A DNA stretch of 14,016 bases from QHBQ01 sp038230695 (GTDB taxonomy: Bacteria > Chloroflexota > Chloroflexia > QHBQ01). Where the stretch lies: positions 1 to 14,016 of the forward strand of contig JBBRMT010000115.1 of the NCBI GenBank assembly GCA_038230695.1. The letters are read 5' to 3'. The translations under genes and the position numbers were made by a program. Positions within the stretch are counted from its first letter, which is position 1, and every line of letters starts with the position of its first letter. Positions 6,850-13,884 of the stretch are shown here, in pieces. Below the pieces are notes generated by a model. It saw only the letters and a program-made list of their open reading frames with translations, was not told where the DNA came from and searched no databases.

Positions 6850-7818
6850 ATGCCAGCATTTGAGGGATACCAACAGTATGTATTGCCGAAGTACAGCAAC
6901 CTGCCGCGGGGGCGTTACGTCAGCCTGTTCATCGTGCGTAAGACCGAGTCGGAGACCATCTTCCGCACCGAGGGCAGCGGCGAGGGGCTGGTCAAGGAGA
7001 CGGTCAGCGCCGGATTGGTGGACACCACCCCCATTCGCCGCGTAGTCATCAGCAAGCGCAAACAAACTGCGGTGGAGCGGCGCACCGGCCGTGAACTACT
7101 ACGCGAACACGATTTGCTCAAGAGCAACAAGGATGGCAAGGTCTGTATGCTCAACACCAACGCCCCTTGCGAGAAGTGCATTGACTGCTACCTCTACGGC
7201 TACGCAGCGGGCGGTGGCGGGGCGCAGAAGAGCCGCGTGCTGACCGACGATGCCTACTCGCTCGGCTCAGTGGCGATGGTCACGGGCAAGCGTACCTTCA
7301 ATGCTACCTTTGACAACGGCACGATGCGTAACCCCGAAACCGGCGCACCCAGCACCAGCATCAATGAGGATGAATACGTGCTGCCCCAAGCCCATTTCCT
7401 CGATATTGAAACGCTGAAGGATGTCACCCTTGCCGAGTTGCAGTACGTGGTTGGCAACATCATGCGTAGCAGCCGCTACGGGGCGATCTCCAGCAGGCTG
7501 GGCAAGGTGGATAACCAGATCGTCGCGGTCGCCTTCAGCGATTGCGAACTGTTCAGCAACCTGGAACTGACCCAGGCAGTGTTCGACCGCTTGAAGAAGA
7601 CGGGCCAGGACGAACTCGACTTTCCGCTGGCCGATGCTGACGTGACCAAGGCGGTGGTAGGCGAGGCAGAGCGGCTGATCGGCAACGTCTTCAGCCGTAA
7701 GCCGGTGATGCTGACTGGCGAACAGTTGAAGGCCGAGCTTGACGGTGTGGCCGCGCTGTACTACAAGCCGGAGCTTATCGCCAGCGCGTTGCGAACCCTG
7801 AGCGACAACTACAAATAA
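6850..7818 (+). CDS. csc2: Type I-D Cascade backbone protein Csc2 (Cas7 family)
   Basis: Csc2 (Cas7d) polymerises along the crRNA spacer to form the Cascade backbone. The 322-residue protein has the expected length. A cysteine cluster, C99, C107, C110 and C113 (in NTNAPCEKCIDCYLYG), matches the zinc-binding insertion known from Csc2 structures. The Gly-rich YAAGGGGAQKSRV loop and the AMVTGKRTFNATFDNGTMRN stretch are typical of its RNA-binding face. AAGGAG lies 9 nt before the ATG. It is 26 nt after the small-subunit gene and 11 nt before csc1, clearly in the same operon. Confidence 0.95.
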   Translation: MPAFEGYQQYVLPKYSNLPRGRYVSLFIVRKTESETIFRTEGSGEGLVKETVSAGLVDTTPIRRVVISKRKQTAVERRTGRELLREHDLLKSNKDGKVCMLNTNAPCEKCIDCYLYGYAAGGGGAQKSRVLTDDAYSLGSVAMVTGKRTFNATFDNGTMRNPETGAPSTSINEDEYVLPQAHFLDIETLKDVTLAELQYVVGNIMRSSRYGAISSRLGKVDNQIVAVAFSDCELFSNLELTQAVFDRLKKTGQDELDFPLADADVTKAVVGEAERLIGNVFSRKPVMLTGEQLKAELDGVAALYYKPELIASALRTLSDNYK

Positions 7819-7829
7819 AGGGGGTAGTG

Positions 7830-8546
7830 ATGCACATCTACCCTGCCGACCTGATTCTATGGGAGCATACCTTCTTCGCCAGCCGCGAGATCGGCTCATT
7901 GTTTGAGACGGAACCGCTGATCGGCAACTACGCGCTAACTTATGCGCTGGGCCTTTGCCCCAACAACCCCTATCGGTTGGAAGCGGGGCAGAGCGGGCCG
8001 CGCTACCACCAGGACTTCGCGCCGCTTAATCAACAAGGGTTGTACATCACCCCGGCTGGCTTCAGCAGCCTACGAATGGCGCTCACTACCTTCAACGGGC
8101 AGACCGATAGCTACTACTTCCGCTTCGACCAGAACGCCATTGCTGCCACCCACGATAAAACCAGAGCGATGAACTTCCCCCAGAGCGGGCGCATCCGTAT
8201 GCTCGGCCTCGGCAGCCGCGCCCGCTTCTACCTGCTCGACCGCGACCACCTGATTGCTGAGGGTAAAGGGCCAACCCTGCCACCATACATCCGCCTGGGT
8301 AAGTTCATGAGCAAGGCGCGGGTGGAGTGGCAGAAGCGGCTTACTCCCCCGCAAGTATCGCTCGACAGTGCGGCCATCAGCGGACTGCTTAACGCTGCCG
8401 ACCTTGAGGACACTGCCGCGCTGCTCGTCTACTCTACCTATAACATCCATCCCGCGCCGGTGCTGCGCGATGTGGCGATGCGCGGCCAGTTCTGGCAACT
8501 CGATGCTAAAACCCTGCTGCCCGTCGGGATGAGCTACGGAGCGTAA
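7830..8546 (+). CDS. csc1: Type I-D Cascade protein Csc1 (Cas5 family)
   Basis: Csc1 (Cas5d) caps the foot of Cascade, holds the crRNA 5' handle and contributes to PAM-side contacts with Cas10d. The 238-residue protein carries NYALTYALG (33-41), the GLYITPAGF strand (70-78), and YIRLGKFMSKARVEW (153-167), segments I associate with the Csc1 family. I chose the ATG at 7830 because AAGGGGG ends 5 nt upstream, while the overlapping GTG at 7827 would be too close to it. It begins 11 nt after csc2 and ends 2 nt before cas3', so the three are tightly packed. Confidence 0.93.
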   Translation: MHIYPADLILWEHTFFASREIGSLFETEPLIGNYALTYALGLCPNNPYRLEAGQSGPRYHQDFAPLNQQGLYITPAGFSSLRMALTTFNGQTDSYYFRFDQNAIAATHDKTRAMNFPQSGRIRMLGLGSRARFYLLDRDHLIAEGKGPTLPPYIRLGKFMSKARVEWQKRLTPPQVSLDSAAISGLLNAADLEDTAALLVYSTYNIHPAPVLRDVAMRGQFWQLDAKTLLPVGMSYGA

Positions 8547-8548
8547 CC

Positions 8549-11017
8549 ATGCTAGAGCTTGAGCTTGCCGCCCAGTCTGAAGCGGTGGCTGACCCACAAG
8601 ACCCCGACTACGAGCGGGTGGCTGCTGCGTTGGGCAGCCGCCCGCTTTATCATCAGCTACGTACTTACCAGGCCCGCACCGCCGACATCGTGGTGAATAG
8701 CTACAACACCGGCACGGGCAAGACCAAGGCCGCGCTGCTACGCCTGCTCGACCTCAGCGAGGAGCATCGCAAGTATCATCGCAACGCCAATGTGCTGTTC
8801 ATCGCGCCCACCAACGAGTTGCTCCGCCAACACGAGCGTGATGTAAAGAAGTTCGTTACCGACAACCGCCTTGCCCATCTAGTGCTACGTCTCGATGCGC
8901 CGACTATCAAGGAGCTTGCCACCCAGCACTTGCCCGACAAGTTCCAGCGCAAGGGCGAACAACTCGACAAGATGATCGAAGACCCCCGCGCCGTTATGCT
9001 AGACGATGCTGGTCAGCGGGTAAGCGGCCACCATCCCTACGTGTTGGTCATCAACCCCGACATTTTCTACTACGCCCTCTACGGCCTGGGCAATCCCCAT
9101 GAGCAACGGCTGCTGTTCAAACAGTTTGTGGGCAACTTTCGCTACATCATCGTTGACGAGTTCCATTATTACAACGCCAAGCAGCTAGCCAACTTCCTAT
9201 TCTTTCTAACCCTGCTGCGCGAATGGAATTACTTTAGCGGGAGTGACCGGCGGCAAATATGCCTGCTCACTGCCACACCAACCGCGCAGGTTAATCGCTA
9301 TCTGGATAATCTCAAGCTCGATGTCGCCCGCATCGCCCCCGATGACGAAGCAACAGCGGGTCTGGAACGCATCCCCGCGCTGGCCCCGATGTACCTACGC
9401 CTCTACAGCGCCGACGCGCTGACCGATGGGTTGGTCGGCCTGACTGGCGAACCGGAAACTAAGGATATGGTCAAGGACTGGCTGGACCATGGGCAGCACG
9501 GCGCGTTGATCAGCAGCGCACTGTGGCGCATCAACCAGGTCTACCAGCAGTATAAAGATTTGAGCGGCTACCAGGTGGGGCGGCTAACCGGTGCGGAAGC
9601 AAGCGAGGGGCGCAAGCAGGCCCGCCACGCCGATCTGCTGCTGGCGACCCCGACAGTAGACATTGGCTACAACTTCGAGCGCGAGAACTGGCCGCGCCAG
9701 AATATTGACTTTCTGTTGTTCGATGCCCGCAGCCGCGATGAGTTTATCCAACGGCTGGGGCGGGGCGGGCGGGTGCTGGGCAAGTCGGAGTGTAACACGC
9801 CGGGCGAAGCATGGGCGGTGGTGCCGGATGAGCTAATCGTGGCTCTGCAAGATCGGGCAGGCCAGATTATAACCCGCCCTGAACTCAATGCGCTGGTCAA
9901 CCAGACCTTGCCGCAGAAGAATGGTGTCTACGATTATATCCGCAGCGGCGCAATCGTCGAGGCGTTCCTGCCGGTTTACGGCTTCGGCCAGTCTCTGGCT
10001 GAAGATCGCGATCAGCGCATGGAGAATCTATACAACGCGCTGGGCCAAGTCTACGACACCGGCAAGGGGATGAGCTTCAAACGGGCGAAATGGAATATCC
10101 GCCGCTACATCGAACTAAAAAAACGTGAGCGCGAGTTGCGGGCGGAGACACAGACAGCTGATACTAGCGAGTTTAAGTTCGGCGCAGCCAGCGCCACGCT
10201 GATGAAGATGGCAGCGCAAACAAAAGATGATGACCCAGATAATGTGCCGTTCGCCGATGAAGATGAAGCACAACGAGCGGCGCAAGTTCTACGCGACCCC
10301 CGCAACCGCAAGTCGCGGCAGCGAGTGGAAGCGGATCGCGCTTGTTTGCTGGAAGAGTATTACACTGCCGCCGCCCGCTTCAACTTCCGCGACAGCTACC
10401 AACCGCCACTGGCGCTAGCCTATGACCCCGATCATCTGCTCTCTAGTGGGGATTATACCACCTACTCGGCGCTGCATATTGCCCAGAACTATGAGGCCGA
10501 CTGGTCGGCCAACCCAAATCAGCTTGAGCAGTGGGCGGCGCAACTTTCTGGTGGGATAAACAGCGAAATGAAGCTGACTTGCCAGATTAACCGCCACCGC
10601 GAACAGCGCCTAACCCTTGACTTTAGCCTGCGCCCGCTTGATATGAGCCGGAAGGAGTGGGAGGAACGTTACTGTAGCACGCTGGCAGCCACCAGCGGCT
10701 TTAGCGTCGTGTCCCGCGATGGCCCTGGCGTGCCACCCCAGCTAAACGATGCGTTCGGGCGCAACTATGTTGCGTTCTATGCAGTGCCAGAAAGCGGCTC
10801 GGAAGCGGCTGCGCTCAACACGCTGAAGCGGCGAACTTCCCTCTTTACCAGCACGCTCGTGGTTGACTTCGGTGGTGAGAGTAATCAGAAGTATCTGCTG
10901 GTGTTGGGTACTGCTGCCTTGCTGGTTGCCTGCGAACGGAACGTAATAGGCACGAAGTATATGGCCCAACGCGCCGCTGCCCGTAGCACGCACATCTTTG
11001 ACTGGGAAGGCAACTGA
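8549..11017 (+). CDS. cas3: Type I-D CRISPR-associated helicase Cas3' (no HD domain)
   Basis: Cas3' is the SF2 helicase recruited by Cascade to unwind target DNA. The 822-residue protein has Walker A NTGTGKTKA (53-61), motif II DEFH (203-206), motif III TATPT (241-245), motif V LLATPTVDIGYNF (about 364-376) and motif VI QRLGRGGR (401-408). A long C-terminal region without motifs I can name follows. There is no HD nuclease domain, as expected for I-D, where Cas10d carries it. The ATG at 8549 is 2 nt after the csc1 stop, with GGAG about 9 nt upstream. The gene ends 1 nt before cas6. Its place after csc1 rather than at the operon head differs from the common cyanobacterial I-D order. Confidence 0.94.
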   Translation: MLELELAAQSEAVADPQDPDYERVAAALGSRPLYHQLRTYQARTADIVVNSYNTGTGKTKAALLRLLDLSEEHRKYHRNANVLFIAPTNELLRQHERDVKKFVTDNRLAHLVLRLDAPTIKELATQHLPDKFQRKGEQLDKMIEDPRAVMLDDAGQRVSGHHPYVLVINPDIFYYALYGLGNPHEQRLLFKQFVGNFRYIIVDEFHYYNAKQLANFLFFLTLLREWNYFSGSDRRQICLLTATPTAQVNRYLDNLKLDVARIAPDDEATAGLERIPALAPMYLRLYSADALTDGLVGLTGEPETKDMVKDWLDHGQHGALISSALWRINQVYQQYKDLSGYQVGRLTGAEASEGRKQARHADLLLATPTVDIGYNFERENWPRQNIDFLLFDARSRDEFIQRLGRGGRVLGKSECNTPGEAWAVVPDELIVALQDRAGQIITRPELNALVNQTLPQKNGVYDYIRSGAIVEAFLPVYGFGQSLAEDRDQRMENLYNALGQVYDTGKGMSFKRAKWNIRRYIELKKRERELRAETQTADTSEFKFGAASATLMKMAAQTKDDDPDNVPFADEDEAQRAAQVLRDPRNRKSRQRVEADRACLLEEYYTAAARFNFRDSYQPPLALAYDPDHLLSSGDYTTYSALHIAQNYEADWSANPNQLEQWAAQLSGGINSEMKLTCQINRHREQRLTLDFSLRPLDMSRKEWEERYCSTLAATSGFSVVSRDGPGVPPQLNDAFGRNYVAFYAVPESGSEAAALNTLKRRTSLFTSTLVVDFGGESNQKYLLVLGTAALLVACERNVIGTKYMAQRAAARSTHIFDWEGN

Positions 11018-11018
11018 G

Positions 11019-11873
11019 ATGAACCCCATCCTCCACTCCATCACTCTCGAACTGACCGCCAGCAACACCGCCACTATCGCCGCGACGATGGGGCATCAGG
11101 CGCACGCGCTGTTCCTCGACCTGGTGCAGCAGACTGACCCCGCGCTGTCAACGCGGCTACACGACGAGCCTAACTATCGCCCGTTTACCGTCTCGCCGCT
11201 GACCGGCGTGCGGGCGCAGGGCGAGAGTGTGTCGCTCCGCCCCGGCCTGCGCTGCAACCTGCGCTTCACCCTGCTCGACGGCGGGCGTATCTGGCAGTGT
11301 CTCAGCCAGCACTTTCTCGAAGCGGGGCCGATTACCCTGCGCCTGGGCGCGGCGGAGTTCGCGCTGGGTCGGATGCTCGCCACTCCCACTGCCGATGCCA
11401 GCGGCTGGGCGGGCTACAGCGACTGGCAGAGCCTCGCCAGCGCCCCCGCTAGCCGCTACATCACCCTGCGCTTCGCCAGCCCTACCGCCTTCAGCATTGG
11501 TGATAAGCGCTTTGCCCTCTTCCCCGAACCGCTGCTGGTCTGGGATAGCCTGATGCGGGTGTGGAACAGCTACGCGCCCGAACCGCTACAGGTGGACAAG
11601 CCGCCGCTGCGCGACTTTATCGAGCGCCGCGTGGTGGTCGCCGACTACGAGCTACACACGGCAACTCTGCACTATCCCAACTACACCCAGAAGGGCTTTC
11701 TCGGCACCTGCACCTATCTGGTACAGGAGCCTGGCGACTGCGCCCAGCGGCTGGCCGCGCTGGCCGGATTCGCCCGCTACAGTGGGGTCGGCTACAAGAC
11801 CACGATGGGTATGGGCCAATGCCGCGCCGAAGATAGTATTATCCCCTCTACCTCCGGGAGAGGGTTAGGGTGA
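11019..11873 (+). CDS. cas6: CRISPR RNA endoribonuclease Cas6
   Basis: Cas6 cuts the repeat in pre-crRNA, leaving an 8-nt 5' handle (probably ATTGAAAC). The 284-residue protein has the double ferredoxin-like layout, with the G-rich loop YSGVGYKTTMGMGQCR (255-269) near the C-terminus and the PFTVSPL strand (55-61). H26 or H29 in GHQAHALFLDL is the likely catalytic histidine, by position. I chose the ATG at 11019 because AAGG lies 8 nt upstream and it follows the cas3' stop by 1 nt. A TTG at 10998 is an implausible alternative. The last residues (IIPSTSGRGLG) and the stop codon are encoded by a REP-like palindrome, so the native C-terminus appears to have been replaced. Confidence 0.93.
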   Translation: MNPILHSITLELTASNTATIAATMGHQAHALFLDLVQQTDPALSTRLHDEPNYRPFTVSPLTGVRAQGESVSLRPGLRCNLRFTLLDGGRIWQCLSQHFLEAGPITLRLGAAEFALGRMLATPTADASGWAGYSDWQSLASAPASRYITLRFASPTAFSIGDKRFALFPEPLLVWDSLMRVWNSYAPEPLQVDKPPLRDFIERRVVVADYELHTATLHYPNYTQKGFLGTCTYLVQEPGDCAQRLAALAGFARYSGVGYKTTMGMGQCRAEDSIIPSTSGRGLG

Positions 11874-11878
11874 GGGTG
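11843..11878 (+). repeat. REP-like palindromic element at the cas6 3' end
   Basis: CCCCTCTACC, a short loop, GGGAGAGGG and the tail TTAGGGTGAGGGTG form an element closely related to that at 589-627. It has the same orientation relative to transcription. It encodes the last Cas6 residues and contains its TGA stop (11871-11873). Confidence 0.75.
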
Positions 11879-11905
11879 TTTTGATTATGACGAAGATGTA
11901 CCCTG
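11871..11905 (+). repeat. Direct repeat, copy 1 (gene-start duplication)
   Basis: This 35-bp segment matches 11944-11978 at 33 of 35 positions by my count, 73 bp away. It includes a TGAGGG(T/C)G tail, TTTTGATT, an ATG and the first codons of the NERD-helicase frame. Confidence 0.9.
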
Positions 11906-11946
11906 CTGACAGCGGCAAGACGGTGAACAGTGCGATGGCCGAGTGA
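11887..11946 (+). pseudogene. Remnant 5' end of a NERD-helicase paralogue
   Basis: A 19-codon frame, MTKMYPADSGKTVNSAMAE, ends with TGA at 11944-11946. It parallels the intact protein's start (MAKMYPEHIAADTASWAER) first closely, then more distantly, sharing the MxKMYP, S and AE positions. Divergence after MYP suggests a truncated homologous gene rather than only a recent 35-bp duplication. A leader peptide or translational coupling element is the alternative. Confidence 0.55.
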
Positions 11947-11978
11947 GGGCGTTTTGATTATGGCGAAGATGTACCCTG
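11944..11978 (+). repeat. Direct repeat, copy 2 (gene-start duplication)
   Basis: This is the second 35-bp copy; its ATG (11960-11962) is the chosen start of the intact NERD-helicase gene. It differs from copy 1 at two positions. Confidence 0.9.
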
Positions 11979-13690
11979 AGCATATCGCGGCGGATACCGC
12001 TAGCTGGGCGGAGCGGGTGTTTTATGATACCCTGCGCGACCGCCTGCCCGCCGAGTTCACCGTAATGCACAGTGTGCGCTGGGTGATGCGCGACCGTCGC
12101 CGCCTCAGCGACGGCGAAGCCGACTTCCTCATCGTCCATCCCCGCTTGGGGCTGCTGGTGGTGGAGGTGAAGGGTGGCGACATCTCCTGCGCGGGCGGCG
12201 AGTGGTACAGCCGCGACCGAGGTGGCGCGGTGCATCAGATTAAGAACCCCTTCGCTCAGGCCAGCGGCAACAAATACAAGCTGCTCGACAAGCTGGCCGA
12301 AGCGCCCGCCACCAGCCTATTTCACCCGCTCTACCTTCAGCATATCGGCCACGCGGTTGCCTTCCCTGAAACGCTGGTGGGTAGCGCAAGCATTGGGCTG
12401 GACGGCGACCGCAGCCTTATCTTCGACTCGCACGACCTGTCCAACCTTGAGGCAGTAGTGCGGCGGGCGATGGCCCATGCCGACCCTGGCTATGTCTTGC
12501 CTGCCGAAGCGATCAAGGCGCTGGTGGATACGGTTGCCCCCACCCGCAAGCTGCCGCCTGTCGGGTTGGCCGCGGCGATCATCCGCGAGGGGACGGAGAT
12601 GCGCCAGCTTACCGAGCAGCAGTTCATCGCTCTCAGCCTGCTCAGTGGCGTGCGTGAAGCGGCAATCGGCGGCTGCGCGGGGTCGGGCAAGACGATGCTG
12701 GCGATGGAGAAGGCCCGCCGCCTGGCCGACGAGGGCTTTCGCGTGCTGCTAGTCACCTTCAATCGTCCGCTGGCCGACGACATCGAAGCTCGCTTCAAGG
12801 CGGGCGGCGTGGAGTTGGGCGAATGCATCAAGGTGAAGAACTACACCAACCTGGTGCGCTCGATCTGCCACCATGCTGGGCTGAAGCTGCCCAGTGAGAA
12901 GGACGTTCCCCCTGAGGAGCGCCAGCATTTCTTCAACGAAGTAATGCCAGATTATCTACTAAAGGCGGCCGATCTGCTACCGGACTACCGCTTCGACGCA
13001 ATCATTGTGGACGAGGGTCAGGACTTCTTCGACCTGTGGTTCGACACGCTACACTGTCTGCTGGCTGATCCCCAGGGCGTGTTCTACGTATTCTACGATG
13101 ATAATCAGCGCATCTATGGCCCAGAGCGCACTGCTCTGGCAAGGCTGCAGGGCCAACCGTTCCCCCTCAGCACCAACTGTCGTAACACGAAACGCATCCA
13201 CCAGTTTGTCACCAGATACTATCGCGGCCAGCGCCAACTCGACGCGCTCGGCCCGGATGGGCGAGAGCCAAGTGTGCATCAGCTTGCCAGCGGAGGTGAG
13301 TTGGAAACTCTACGCCTGGTGTTGAACGAGCTAGTCAACGCCCAGGGCATCGCAGTTAGCGACATCGTAGTGTTGAGCGCTGCCAACGCCGAGCGCAGTG
13401 TGTACAGAGAGGGTATACGTCTGGGTAATCTGACGCTTACCTGGAAGCCGAGGGCCGCCGCTAATCAACTTCGGGTTGGCACCATCCACCGTTTCAAGGG
13501 GTTGGAGAGCGCTATCGTCATCCTTGTCGAATTGGACAAAGCCCACAGCGAGGGCGCGGCGCGTGATTACCTGATGTACGTAGCGTTGTCGCGGGCGCGA
13601 CACGAGCTGATCATCCTGGGTGAACTGCCACCGCCAGACAACGGCGAAGCATCCATCAGCCCTGCAACCTTGCTGCAATTTGAAGAATAA
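11960..13690 (+). CDS. NERD nuclease-domain / superfamily 1 helicase fusion protein
   Basis: This 576-residue protein joins a nuclease-related NERD domain to a UvrD/RecB-like helicase. In the NERD region (about 1-150) DGEADFLIVH and LVVEVKGG give the acidic residues (E53, D55, E69) and K71 expected of the nuclease fold. The helicase has a Q motif near 217-225, Walker A GGCAGSGKT (237-245), Walker B IIVDEGQDF (348-356), TNCRNT (405-410), GTIHRFKGLES (507-517) and YVALSRAR (540-547). GAGGG lies 10 nt before the ATG at 11960; a GTG at 11930 would only add REP-derived residues. It is the last gene before the right leader, 86 nt after cas6 and on the same strand. It is not a core cas gene; a role in target degradation, repair or separate defence is unproven. 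Confidence 0.9.
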   Translation: MAKMYPEHIAADTASWAERVFYDTLRDRLPAEFTVMHSVRWVMRDRRRLSDGEADFLIVHPRLGLLVVEVKGGDISCAGGEWYSRDRGGAVHQIKNPFAQASGNKYKLLDKLAEAPATSLFHPLYLQHIGHAVAFPETLVGSASIGLDGDRSLIFDSHDLSNLEAVVRRAMAHADPGYVLPAEAIKALVDTVAPTRKLPPVGLAAAIIREGTEMRQLTEQQFIALSLLSGVREAAIGGCAGSGKTMLAMEKARRLADEGFRVLLVTFNRPLADDIEARFKAGGVELGECIKVKNYTNLVRSICHHAGLKLPSEKDVPPEERQHFFNEVMPDYLLKAADLLPDYRFDAIIVDEGQDFFDLWFDTLHCLLADPQGVFYVFYDDNQRIYGPERTALARLQGQPFPLSTNCRNTKRIHQFVTRYYRGQRQLDALGPDGREPSVHQLASGGELETLRLVLNELVNAQGIAVSDIVVLSAANAERSVYREGIRLGNLTLTWKPRAAANQLRVGTIHRFKGLESAIVILVELDKAHSEGAARDYLMYVALSRARHELIILGELPPPDNGEASISPATLLQFEE

Positions 13691-13704
13691 ACAGCGTTTT
13701 GTCT

Positions 13705-13884
13705 CCGCGAGAGGCGGAGCTGTGGCGGGGCCACGCATAGCCTCTCGCAAAGCAATTTGAACACAAAATAGGGGATTTTGGTGTTGACAAACCGGCAAAA
13801 AGGCTTTATAATAGCAACAAGCCGCGACCCTCTCGCAAAAAGCGCCTGCCAAGCACAGGCGCTACGTTCAGATGAACCCGAGGT
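13705..13884 (+). promoter_or_regulatory. Leader of the right CRISPR array
   Basis: This 180-bp leader is the inverted counterpart of 86-265. It contains GCGAGAGGC (13707-13715) and GCCTCTCGC (13740-13748) arms enclosing a GTGGC-GGG-GCCAC hairpin (13722-13734). Then come an AT-rich stretch, the promoter (13784-13812), a hairpin with 8-bp arms AGCGCCTG/CAGGCGCT (13841-13863), and a GTTCA-GA-TGAAC dyad (13866-13877) 7 nt before the first repeat. CTCTCGCAAA recurs twice in the same orientation. I see no T-tract terminator for the upstream gene. Confidence 0.85.
13784..13812 (+). promoter_or_regulatory. Sigma-70-type promoter driving the right array
   Basis: TTGACA (13784-13789) and TATAAT (13807-13812) are exactly 17 bp apart and point into the array, about 72 nt upstream of the first repeat. 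The boxes are identical to those of the left leader, although 6 of the bases between them differ. Confidence 0.8.

Noticed and set aside
10998..11018. TTG start for Cas6 inside cas3'
   Set aside because: The ATG at 11019 has an upstream AAGG and fits the family's N-terminus; the TTG would only add residues overlapping the cas3' end.
11930..11959. GTG start for the NERD-helicase, adding ten residues
   Set aside because: The added residues derive from the remnant and REP-tail DNA; the repeated ATG context at 11960 is the natural start.
13707..13748. Intrinsic terminator after the NERD-helicase gene
   Set aside because: The stem is strong but is not followed by a T tract in the direction of transcription, and it is conserved as part of both leaders.
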